From a virus: a DNA stretch of 32,684 nucleotides. The notes beneath the pieces were generated by a model. The model had not been told where the DNA came from and made no database searches. It saw only the letters and a program-made list of their open reading frames with translations. The stretch is from positions 1 through 32,684 of the IMG/VR virus record IMGVR_UViG_3300035670_000835; one strand, 5' to 3'. The translations under genes were made by a program, and so were the position numbers. Of this stretch, positions 16,378 to 21,730 are shown piece after piece. How positions within the stretch are numbered: the stretch's first letter is position 1; each line of letters begins with the position of its first letter.

Positions 16378-16714
16378 AGATGTTTTTTAAGTTGTATGAT
16401 ACTTCATATTCTTCTAAACTTAAAGAAACATTTAACCAATCTTGTAGAATAGCAGCAACATAGGTAGAAATCAAAAAGTAATCTTCTGGTGAAGTTTCGT
16501 TTCTTATTTCACCCCACAATAAATTTACATCAAAACAGATTACTTCAACAATGTCCTTTTCGATAACTTCATTTGTTATTGTATAAACAAAATAAGTTTT
16601 TAAGATATGATACGTCATAGCCCAACGCCAATCATCTGGTAAAAAATCTGGTCTAACTATTGTATTTCTACAATAACTTTTAAGTTCTTTAAGTCTTTTT
16701 TTTGAATCAATCAT
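16355..16714 (-). CDS. Hypothetical protein
   Basis: The 119-residue protein is predicted mostly helical. It is Trp- and Tyr-containing, with a basic first 20 residues (MIDSKKRLKELKSYC) and an acidic C-terminal half that ends in FDFCEDE. The stretch FVYTITNEVIEKDIVEVICFDV is hydrophobic but not a clear membrane segment. No known motif is seen. Its ATG overlaps the stop of the upstream zinc-ribbon gene by ATGA, and its end overlaps the start region of the sigma-like gene, so the products are probably made together and may act together. Confidence 0.65.
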   Translation of the reverse strand: MIDSKKRLKELKSYCRNTIVRPDFLPDDWRWAMTYHILKTYFVYTITNEVIEKDIVEVICFDVNLLWGEIRNETSPEDYFLISTYVAAILQDWLNVSLSLEEYEVSYNLKNIFDFCEDE

Positions 16715-17262
16715 TTTTTGTATATATTAAGTTTAGAGTCTAAAATCCTTTTGAATTCTCTGAATATCAATTGTATTTGTTTTTTTGAATTATAAGTATC
16801 TATGTCCATTTTAGGTTTTAATTCACAAAATAAAGAAACACTTTCTAATATCTCGTCTGGTCTTATTATGTTGTTCAACCATTTTATAGTCAGTAATTTT
16901 ACTTTTATTAAATCACCTTCAGATATTTCGATGTCTTCAAATTTATCATTACATACTTGACACTCTGGGGTCCAAACATCTTTAGGTAATTGACATTGAC
17001 AAGTTTTACATTTACCAAATTTTATACCTACTAATCTTGCGTTAGCAAATCTTGAATAACAACTCGGACAAAATTTACCAATCAATTTAGTCAAGTCTTT
17101 ACAAGATTGACAAAATTCAATTTTAGGTTCTTTTTTCTTTGGGGTAATCAAACCTTGTCTTAAACATATCCTGTAACAGTTTTTACAATACCCCCTCGAT
17201 TTGTTACCTGTTTCTAAATTTATAGAACATCTAAGACAATTTTTATTTGATTTTTTTTGCAT
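16711..17262 (-). CDS. Zinc-ribbon protein with multiple CxxC pairs (A)
   Basis: The 183-residue protein has six CxxC pairs in its first 104 residues: C9/C12, C26/C29, C51/C54, C65/C68, C85/C88 and C101/C104. They could fold as three zinc ribbons. The C-terminal 75 residues are helical and basic with a hydrophobic pattern (IKVKLLTIKWLNNIIRPDEI). The layout (N-terminal zinc knuckles, then a helical domain) is shared with the gene at 17638-18072 and suggests a DNA- or RNA-binding protein. No known family is recognised. Its start overlaps the end of the winged-helix gene by 20 nt, so it is operon-linked. Confidence 0.65.
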   Translation of the reverse strand: MQKKSNKNCLRCSINLETGNKSRGYCKNCYRICLRQGLITPKKKEPKIEFCQSCKDLTKLIGKFCPSCYSRFANARLVGIKFGKCKTCQCQLPKDVWTPECQVCNDKFEDIEISEGDLIKVKLLTIKWLNNIIRPDEILESVSLFCELKPKMDIDTYNSKKQIQLIFREFKRILDSKLNIYKK

Positions 17263-17593
17263 AACTTCTTAAACCAGATGCTGCGGCTGTAATTGCACTA
17301 CATCTCATTTCTAATAATTCAGCCATTAGGATACATTCAGACTTTTCTTTAGCTAACCAGTAACCTTTGTTACCTGACATCACAGGTAGTATTTCATTTC
17401 TCCTGATATGATTTATCATAATTCTTATTCTGTCAGGTGATATACTTTTTTTTACATCATTCCTTTCCCAGTATAGTCTAATCATATTTTGAAGCTCATA
17501 GGTAAAAATCGGTCTTTGACCTCTTTGTAAAAGTTCTGCAACAATCAGGGGTACTTCGATGTGCGTTTCTTCGTATGTAATCGGTTTTGTCAT
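17243..17593 (-). CDS. Winged-helix-like DNA-binding protein
   Basis: The 116-residue protein resembles small phage proteins with a winged helix. A helix bundle at about 15-48 (ELLQRGQRPIFTYELQNMIR) is followed by SISPDRIRIMINHIRRNEILPV at about 50-71, which looks like a recognition helix, and the wing SGNKGYWLAKE (about 73-83). A last helix (AELLEMRCSAITAAASGLRS) may mediate dimers. Proteins with this pattern occur in early or replication regions of phages. It starts after a short, very AT-rich leader (17594-17637) between two zinc-ribbon genes. As no replication initiator is otherwise recognised, this protein is a candidate for binding the iteron site at 18265-18488, but that is inference. 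Confidence 0.6.
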   Translation of the reverse strand: MTKPITYEETHIEVPLIVAELLQRGQRPIFTYELQNMIRLYWERNDVKKSISPDRIRIMINHIRRNEILPVMSGNKGYWLAKEKSECILMAELLEMRCSAITAAASGLRSYAKKIK

Positions 17594-17637
17594 AATTAAT
17601 ATTTTATAGTTGTTTTATAAAAATATCTTATAAAAGT

Positions 17638-18072
17638 TTATCTTCTTTTTTCAATTGATTTAAGACTTCTCAACATGAATGTCAATTGGTCATTCTGTGA
17701 ATGTGTATCAAATAGTAATAAAGGTGGTGTTTCTTTGTATATGATATCTATAACCGATATGTAAAGACTACATACTCTTAAAGCATCAACTTCATTCCAA
17801 AAGTTTCTTTTGAACTTTACAAGAAGAATCAGTAGTTCTTTCTTTTGAACATCATTTAAATCGTTCCAATAGACCTTTTTTCTTTTACCTCTACATTCAT
17901 GACAATTAGGATATCCAGAACCTCTTTTTGAAAATTCTAAACCACAACTTTGACAGAATTGATATCTGTTTTCTTTAGACAATAAGATCCTTTGATAACA
18001 TCTATAACAATGACCTTTACAAAATCTTTTTGTAGTAGATTCCGTTACACCACATACTTTACAACTTTTCAT
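17638..18072 (-). CDS. Zinc-ribbon protein with multiple CxxC pairs (B)
   Basis: The protein has about 144 residues, starting MKSCKVCGVTESTT. The first 60 residues hold CxxC-type pairs (C4/C7, C22/C25, C40/C43, C57/C60 in this numbering) plus C18 and H21, enough for two zinc ribbons. The C-terminal half is helical (LNDVQKKELLILLVKFKRNF) and ends in LTFMLRSLKSIEKR. The architecture is parallel to gene 16711-17262, so the two may be paralogues. I start it at the ATG at 18072; a TTG at 18075 is one codon upstream. It is the first gene of the regulatory operon, behind a long hairpin and a CTATAA-type promoter-like site. Confidence 0.65.
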   Translation of the reverse strand: MKSCKVCGVTESTTKRFCKGHCYRCYQRILLSKENRYQFCQSCGLEFSKRGSGYPNCHECRGKRKKVYWNDLNDVQKKELLILLVKFKRNFWNEVDALRVCSLYISVIDIIYKETPPLLLFDTHSQNDQLTFMLRSLKSIEKRR

Positions 18073-18096
18073 CAAAGACTATATATTTAAAATAAA

Positions 18097-18142
18097 GAAC
18101 CCAGTCTCTATATAACGGCTATTCATTGGTGAGACTGGGTTC
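18097..18142 (-). terminator. Leader hairpin, possible terminator or attenuator
   Basis: This is a perfect 12-bp inverted repeat, GAACCCAGTCTC (18097-18108) and GAGACTGGGTTC (18131-18142), with a 22-nt loop. Read on the minus strand the stem is followed by CTTTATTTT, a weak U-rich tail, and by the ATG 24 nt later. It could end the early minus-strand transcript or act as an attenuator in the leader of the zinc-ribbon operon. Confidence 0.6.
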
Positions 18143-18163
18143 TGTGAAATACGAACACAAAAG

Positions 18164-18193
18164 TTATAGTAAAAAAAATTAATTTTGTTTTAT
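18164..18193 (-). promoter_or_regulatory. Putative middle promoter P9 (CTATAA type)
   Basis: On the minus strand, ATAAAACA (18193-18186), 16 nt, then CTATAA (18169-18164). It has the same spacing and phase as the ACATAT sites but a different downstream hexamer. Transcription from here would include the hairpin at 18097-18142 in the leader of the zinc-ribbon/sigma-like operon. Confidence 0.42.
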
Positions 18194-18262
18194 GTACAAA
18201 TGTAAAATAAATTTTAACAAAAATTTAACAAAATTTTTTTCAACTTTTACAAAAACTTTTTC
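18171..18262. other. Very AT-rich stretch with TTTAACAAAA direct repeats
   Basis: This gene-free stretch is nearly all A and T. It has two adjacent copies of TTTAACAAAA (about 18213-18233) and long T and A runs. Next to the GATC-rich inverted repeat it could be an unwinding region of an origin. With the hairpin, P9 and the left half of the dyad it fills the 325-base gap at 18073-18397. Confidence 0.4.
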
Positions 18263-18264
18263 TA

Positions 18265-18488
18265 AAACGATCAGATCCCATTAAAAGTTATTTAAATAAT
18301 CTTAAACATCGTTGTTCGCACAAACGAACAAACGATGTGTTTAAATGATCAGATCACAGTAGATCACAGTAGATCACAGTAGATCTGATCAGATCATTTA
18401 AACATCAATATTCATTATCAAACCATCAATGTCGTCGTTTGTTCGTGTGTGCGAACAACGACTGGTTATCAGATCGATCTGATCGTTT
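18265..18488. other. Nested GATC-rich inverted repeat with iterons (candidate origin or control site)
   Basis: Three tiers of inverted repeats share roughly one centre near 18371-18385. The outer arms AAACGATCAGATC (18265-18277) and its perfect complement (18476-18488) are 13 bp. The middle tier is two 29-nt hairpin units (18308-18336 and 18434-18462) in opposite orientation that agree at 26 of 29 positions by eye. The inner arms are TTTAAATGATC (18340-18350) and its complement (18392-18402). In the centre lie three exact tandem copies of AGATCACAGT (18351-18380). The 16-bp palindrome ATCAGATCGATCTGAT lies at 18468-18483. Twelve GATC sites fall in about 220 bases, against about 20 noticed in the rest of the genome. 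Iterons, dense GATC and adjacent AT-rich DNA are hallmarks of replication origins; function is inferred. Confidence 0.65.
18351..18380 (+). repeat. Three exact 10-bp tandem repeats (AGATCACAGT)
   Basis: AGATCACAGT occurs three times head to tail at 18351-18360, 18361-18370 and 18371-18380, followed by a fourth partial unit (AGATC). The repeat period of 10 bp equals about one helical turn, so all units face the same side of DNA, as iteron or operator arrays often do. Confidence 0.9.
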
Positions 18489-18721
18489 AAGTGAATTATA
18501 TTCCATAAATCTTCAAAGTCTATTTTGAATATTCTAGCAATCACCATTAAAAGGTCTTCAGACATCATATAAGACCCGTCAGACAACTTAAATGGTCTTA
18601 ACATAGACCAATGTATTCTGGCTAAAGATCGTTCTTTAGAGCAAAGAATTATTGAATCTTTAGGTTCAATCTTTGAAAATTGACAAGTCTTGTTTAGAGG
18701 TTTATAATATAGTGTTATCAT
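18398..18721 (-). CDS. Hypothetical protein whose end lies in the nested repeat
   Basis: The protein has about 107 residues, starting MITLYYKPLNKT. I chose the ATG at 18721, because it overlaps the stop of the upstream gene as ATGA. A second ATG at 18733 adds four residues. The middle (SYMMSEDLLMVIARIFKIDFED) is helical. The last 25 residues are encoded inside the right half of the GATC-rich inverted repeat (18398-18488), including SRCSHTRTNDDIDGL from the hairpin unit. The repeat therefore constrains its C terminus. No known domain is recognised. The gene directly borders the candidate origin, which would suit an origin-linked regulator, but nothing else supports that. Confidence 0.6.
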   Translation of the reverse strand: MITLYYKPLNKTCQFSKIEPKDSIILCSKERSLARIHWSMLRPFKLSDGSYMMSEDLLMVIARIFKIDFEDLWNIIHLNDQIDLITSRCSHTRTNDDIDGLIMNIDV

Positions 18722-18969
18722 AAATTCAACCATTTAATTAATCGTTCAGTAGAAATATTCTTCTTCCAGACATAGTTGTTCTTAGAATCTTTTGTACAAA
18801 TAGACTCAGCACCAGGATAGTAATCAAATATCTTTCCGTCTTTTTTAAACTTAATAAAGTGTTCATAGACTTTAGTAGGATATTTTTTAGATATCTTGTC
18901 AGAGACTTCATTAAAGAAAAGAAGTTTCAATGTTTTTTTTGTATTCTTGTCTTTTGACATATGGTTCAT
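18718..18969 (-). CDS. Hypothetical small basic protein
   Basis: The 83-residue protein is rich in Lys and aromatic residues (MSKDKNTKKTLKLLFF, KVYEHFIKFKKDGKIFDYYPG), with no known motif. M4 (18960) is an alternative start. It begins 3 nt after the stop of the upstream gene (18973) and overlaps the next gene, so it belongs to the transcript that starts near 19250. Its small, basic character is common in early phage genes, many of which act on host proteins; no function can be given. Confidence 0.6.
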   Translation of the reverse strand: MNHMSKDKNTKKTLKLLFFNEVSDKISKKYPTKVYEHFIKFKKDGKIFDYYPGAESICTKDSKNNYVWKKNISTERLIKWLNL

Positions 18970-18972
18970 TTG

Positions 18973-19206
18973 TTATCTTCTAAAATGGCCTCTAACATAA
19001 GTTCCATCTTTTCTTGTGTAACCTTGAACATAATGACTACCAGATGAAGAAGATGAAGAAGACGAAGAATAACTATCTGTTGAATCGACTTCAATAGGTT
19101 TAGTGTGTGTGATGTTGTGGTATGCTTTTTTGTAAATACCAGGTAACATAAATACCCCACAAACAACAGAGATGATTAGATAGATTTTTAAGAATTTTTT
19201 TAACAT
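18973..19206 (-). CDS. Small membrane-anchored protein with Ser-rich linker
   Basis: The 77-residue protein has an N-terminal membrane anchor or signal (LKKFLKIYLIISVVCGVFML, about 2-21), then a polar stretch with nine Ser in a row at about 47-55. It ends in the motif HYVQGYTRKDGTYVRGHFRR. The last motif, of the form Y.RKDGT.V..H.R, is seen at the end of many small secreted or membrane proteins of bacteria and phages. Most of the chain would lie outside the inner membrane. A host-like promoter lies 45 nt upstream. A shorter frame at 18966-19166 on the same strand is a shadow without the motif. Confidence 0.7.
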   Translation of the reverse strand: MLKKFLKIYLIISVVCGVFMLPGIYKKAYHNITHTKPIEVDSTDSYSSSSSSSSSGSHYVQGYTRKDGTYVRGHFRR

Positions 19207-19250
19207 AATTTTTAGTTTTTAAGTGATTAATAAATTGTTTAATTGTTTTA

Positions 19251-19281
19251 CAAATATACGGATACTTTTCCGATTTACAAA
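19251..19281 (-). promoter_or_regulatory. Bacteroidetes-type early promoter of gene 19206
   Basis: On the minus strand, TTTG (19281-19278), 19 nt, then TATATTTG (19258-19251), which fits the Bacteroidetes consensus TTTG-N19-TAnnTTTG exactly. The gene start at 19206 is 45 nt downstream. Confidence 0.75.
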
Positions 19282-19297
19282 ATTATTTGGTAAAAAA

Positions 19298-19510
19298 TTA
19301 ATTACCAAGTATTTTGTAAATCATCATACATACTTTACAGGTTCTGTTGTAGCAGATAGTAAGTTGTCGAGGCGTCATATCATCTAAATCAATTAGATTA
19401 GTATAATATTTAGAATAGCCAAGCATATTAGCTGCTGAAATAAAAAGGTGGTCAATAGAAGTGTTTTGAAAAACTGATAAGATAACTGCTTTTTTTGCAT
19501 CTGAGTTCAT
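19298..19510 (-). CDS. Hypothetical small protein
   Basis: The 70-residue protein is probably helical throughout (SDAKKAVILSVFQ, DHLFISAANMLGYSKYY) and ends with RTCKVCMMIYKILGN, with one CxxC pair. Nothing resembles a known domain. It has its own host-type promoter (19541-19571) and a leader, AAATAAACACT, just before the ATG that resembles those of genes 19803 and 20598. It is one of five small genes in this stretch with separate promoters, a pattern typical of early-expressed phage genes. Confidence 0.6.
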   Translation of the reverse strand: MNSDAKKAVILSVFQNTSIDHLFISAANMLGYSKYYTNLIDLDDMTPRQLTICYNRTCKVCMMIYKILGN

Positions 19511-19540
19511 AGTGTTTATTTTTGAGTGTTAATTATAAAA

Positions 19541-19571
19541 CAAAGATAAGGAATTTTTTGTAATTTACAAA
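19541..19571 (-). promoter_or_regulatory. Bacteroidetes-type early promoter of gene 19510
   Basis: On the minus strand, TTTG (19571-19568), 19 nt, then TATCTTTG (19548-19541). This is a perfect match to TTTG-N19-TAnnTTTG, about 31 nt before the ATG. Confidence 0.75.
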
Positions 19572-19575
19572 CTTT

Positions 19576-19803
19576 TTAGAAAATATTTTTTAAGATTTCT
19601 GACTGAAGTTGATACAATCGGCTATCGTCACGCTTAAGAATTTCTTTAAGAAGAGATTTATAATGTTCGAAAGCTTCAGCCTTCATAATACCTTTTTCAG
19701 TTTTAGTTTCAAAAGCAGGCACGCCTAAGATAGCTGCTTGTTTTTTAATTGTTTCGTAGGCTGACAATATTTGGATGAGTGATTCTGTTGATAAGTTTTT
19801 CAT
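19576..19803 (-). CDS. Hypothetical small protein
   Basis: The 75-residue protein is helical with a coiled-coil-like pattern (STESLIQILSAYETIKKQAAI and FEHYKSLLKEILKRDDSRLYQ). No known motif, membrane segment or metal site is present. It has its own promoter at 19830-19861, and the 15 bp TTTCTGTAAAGATAA in that promoter are identical to those in front of gene 20268, so the two are probably controlled alike. A role cannot be given. Confidence 0.6.
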   Translation of the reverse strand: MKNLSTESLIQILSAYETIKKQAAILGVPAFETKTEKGIMKAEAFEHYKSLLKEILKRDDSRLYQLQSEILKNIF

Positions 19804-19829
19804 AGTGTTTTTATTTTTGTTTGTTTCTG

Positions 19830-19861
19830 TAAAGATAATAAATTGTTTTTAAACTACCAAA
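19830..19861 (-). promoter_or_regulatory. Bacteroidetes-type early promoter of gene 19803
   Basis: On the minus strand, TTTG (19861-19858), 20 nt, then TATCTTTA (19837-19830). The last base differs from TAnnTTTG. The -7 region and its downstream flank match the promoter of gene 20268 over 15 bp. Confidence 0.6.
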
Positions 19862-19863
19862 AA

Positions 19864-20268
19864 TTATTTTCTTTTTTTCTTTTTAACTTGAACTGCGGGT
19901 AAATTATGACACACTTCAACAACAACCATTTCATTGTCTGCAGGCATATAACCAAAAGCAAGTGATAGTTGATCGTATGAATACTTTTTAGTTTCATCAA
20001 TATTTCTAAAAACATGCATTGTTGCTTTTTTAACACCAAGAATACCATCTTTAGAAATAGACTTTGAGTGAAGGATACCTTGACTTGCATATAACATGAT
20101 GATTTTGTCAAACATATCTCTGGTATCAGCCGCCATGGGTTGTTTTGTGTCGTGGTGCCAGTAATACCAAGCTTTTTTGATACCATCGTTTTTCTCTCTA
20201 CGAAAGTAATCAATAAATTGTTTTCTTAATTCAACTAAGTTTAGAATTTCAAATTGTAAAGTGCTCAT
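19864..20268 (-). CDS. Hypothetical protein
   Basis: The 134-residue protein has an N-terminal helical part (MSTLQFEILNLVELRKQFID), a central part with WYYWHHDTKQPMAADTRDMF, and a very basic C terminus (VQVKKKKRK). The basic tail may bind nucleic acid or a host protein. No known domain is recognised. It is the longest gene of the early cluster. A frame of 119 codons at 19854-20213 on the same strand is its shadow; this frame is preferred because it has an ATG behind the promoter at 20297-20328 and the usual A-rich leader. Confidence 0.6.
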   Translation of the reverse strand: MSTLQFEILNLVELRKQFIDYFRREKNDGIKKAWYYWHHDTKQPMAADTRDMFDKIIMLYASQGILHSKSISKDGILGVKKATMHVFRNIDETKKYSYDQLSLAFGYMPADNEMVVVEVCHNLPAVQVKKKKRK

Positions 20269-20296
20269 ATTGTTGTTTTGTTTTTAATTATTTCTG

Positions 20297-20328
20297 TAAA
20301 GATAACGAATTTTTTTTAATCTGCCAAA
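20297..20328 (-). promoter_or_regulatory. Bacteroidetes-type early promoter of gene 20268
   Basis: On the minus strand, TTTG (20328-20325), 20 nt, then TATCTTTA (20304-20297). It shares TTTCTGTAAAGATAA with the promoter at 19830-19861. Confidence 0.6.
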
Positions 20329-20598
20329 TTAAGATTTCATAAATCTTGTGAACATAAAAGCCGCATGTAAATCAAGAATATCTGATCCTAAACAAATTCT
20401 ATCATACTCATAAGAAGTAGCCAAAAAGCTGCAATTTTCATAGACATCAAAAAACATAATGTTCGTAGATTCATCATCTAAATCTAAATTAATACCTGTG
20501 TTGAATAACAACTCAATCATCTTTTCAACTGAGAAAAATTCATTAAAGAAGATTTCTTTATCTCGGTTCATAACATACTTTTCTTTGTAAGTTTTCAT
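20329..20598 (-). CDS. Hypothetical small acidic protein
   Basis: The 89-residue protein is acidic and aromatic-rich (MNRDKEIFFNEFFSVEKMIEL, LDLDDESTNIMFFDVYENCS). No known motif is present. It is the outermost gene of the minus-strand early cluster and lies back to back with the terminase operon. M9 is a possible later start. The leader AATAAAAACACT before the ATG recurs in front of gene 19803. Small acidic early proteins often bind host enzymes, but nothing here names a target. Confidence 0.6.
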   Translation of the reverse strand: MKTYKEKYVMNRDKEIFFNEFFSVEKMIELLFNTGINLDLDDESTNIMFFDVYENCSFLATSYEYDRICLGSDILDLHAAFMFTRFMKS

Positions 20599-20627
20599 AG
20601 TGTTTTTATTTTAGTGTTAGACATATA

Positions 20628-20635
20628 CAAATATA
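20628..20635 (-). promoter_or_regulatory. Bacteroidetes-type -7 box of gene 20598
   Basis: TATATTTG on the minus strand (20635-20628) fits TAnnTTTG, 29 nt before the ATG. I see no TTTG at the usual 19-20 nt upstream, so the site is weaker than the others. Confidence 0.5.
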
Positions 20636-20652
20636 CAAACATTTTTTAAATA

Positions 20653-20682
20653 AAAAAACATTTAGACAAAAATTTTCTATAA
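20653..20682 (+). promoter_or_regulatory. Putative middle promoter P8 (CTATAA type), terminase operon
   Basis: AAAAAACA at 20653-20660, 16 nt, then CTATAA at 20677-20682, 5 nt before the ATG at 20688. It has the same layout as P9, which controls the regulatory operon on the other strand. Confidence 0.42.
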
Positions 20683-20687
20683 AATTT

Positions 20688-21326
20688 ATGAATCAGAATA
20701 AAAAAGAATTTAATCGTAATTGGTCTTTATCAGAAGATTTAAGTGAATTGACTATAACTTTTAAATTATCTGACCATACTTTAGATACAAAACTACCATC
20801 AGATATAATTTTCTTTCCGAAGAAAATTAAAAATGTACCACTTAAAACACAAGGTGGTGATTTAGCAGCACTTTTACAAGAATTGCAACAACTCAAATCA
20901 TCATACAAATTAGAACTATACGACTTGAATACAATCGACAGACATTGTTATTTTTTATGGATTGATATAATTGATATGATGATAGAAAATATATTGCCAA
21001 ATCCAAGAAAACTATACTTTATGCAAAACCAAGATGGTTTGATTAAGATTGGTATAAGCAAAGATGTAAGGGCAAGAAAGTCTTCTTTACAATATCAGTT
21101 AGGTGATAAAATTAGTATTATCAAAACACTATCATATCCTGAAAAAGAAAAAGATATTCATAATTTATTTGCGTCATCTAATGCCTACTACGCTGGTGGT
21201 ATAGAATGGTTTAATCCTCATCCTGATTTGATTAAATTTATTGATGATGTAACTGATGAAAACTTCCAAAAATTATATAAAAAATTATGCCAGAAAAATC
21301 TAAATACACTAAAGAAGAAGTCATAG
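20688..21326 (+). CDS. GIY-YIG-like (MUG113/T5orf172) domain protein
   Basis: The 212-residue protein has an N-terminal part without known features (about 1-105). From about 107 to 195 it has a MUG113/T5orf172-type domain of the GIY-YIG-like fold: KLYFMQNQDGLIKIGISKDV, then RKSSLQYQLGDKISIIKTL, EKDIHNLFA and GGIEWFNP. The strand YFMQ, the IKIG.S motif, the Arg of ARKSSLQ and the E..IH..F element are the parts that mark the family. Members are thought to be nucleases or DNA-binding proteins; activity here is not shown. The end overlaps the start of the small terminase gene by 40 nt, so it is tied to the packaging operon. Confidence 0.7.
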   Translation: MNQNKKEFNRNWSLSEDLSELTITFKLSDHTLDTKLPSDIIFFPKKIKNVPLKTQGGDLAALLQELQQLKSSYKLELYDLNTIDRHCYFLWIDIIDMMIENILPNPRKLYFMQNQDGLIKIGISKDVRARKSSLQYQLGDKISIIKTLSYPEKEKDIHNLFASSNAYYAGGIEWFNPHPDLIKFIDDVTDENFQKLYKKLCQKNLNTLKKKS

Positions 21327-21730
21327 ACGCAGTCATTGACATGAAGTTGAATAAGTCAGCTTCTACAAAATTTATTTTAGAGTTCTTAAAAAGAGACTTA
21401 GGTTACTCTCAATCACAAGCTTATGAATATCTACGATGGGCAAGAGAATCAATATCTGAAACCTATAATGATAAAAACATAGGTGCTGTTGAAGAAGCTA
21501 TCGGTGAATTAGAAAGTGTGATGCAATACGCAAGAACAAATAAGAATTATAAGTTATGGTTTGAAATTAGAAAAGAACTTAATAAAGTTAGAGGTGTTTA
21601 TGCTGCTGATAGAATTGAAGTAACTGGTAAAATCGAACATAGTATTACTTCGATAGAGGTGAATATAATCGATTCAAATGTTATTGATATAACACCAAGT
21701 GTAAAAAATATAAAAGAGATTAATGAGTAA
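21287..21730 (+). CDS. terS: Terminase small subunit
   Basis: The 147-residue protein sits directly before the large terminase gene and overlaps it by 8 nt. The N-terminal half is a helix-turn-helix-like region (YTKEEVIDAVIDMKLNKSAST, then LGYSQSQAYEYLRWARESI) that would bind the packaging site. The middle (AVEEAIGELESVMQYARTNK) is an oligomerising helix pair, and the C terminus is beta-like and acidic. These features and the position fit the subunit that recognises phage DNA and loads the large subunit. Small terminases share little sequence, so the call relies on context and layout. Confidence 0.75.
   Translation: MPEKSKYTKEEVIDAVIDMKLNKSASTKFILEFLKRDLGYSQSQAYEYLRWARESISETYNDKNIGAVEEAIGELESVMQYARTNKNYKLWFEIRKELNKVRGVYAADRIEVTGKIEHSITSIEVNIIDSNVIDITPSVKNIKEINE

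Noticed and set aside
18351-18380. CRISPR-like repeat array
   Set aside because: The repeats are 10 bp and directly tandem without spacers, and no cas genes are present.
18966-19166. 66-codon minus-strand frame overlapping gene 18973-19206
   Set aside because: The overlapping gene has a membrane anchor, a known-looking C-terminal motif and a perfect promoter; this frame has none.
19854-20213. 119-codon minus-strand frame overlapping gene 19864-20268
   Set aside because: It begins inside the promoter-linked gene and has no leader; the other frame starts with ATG behind a good promoter.
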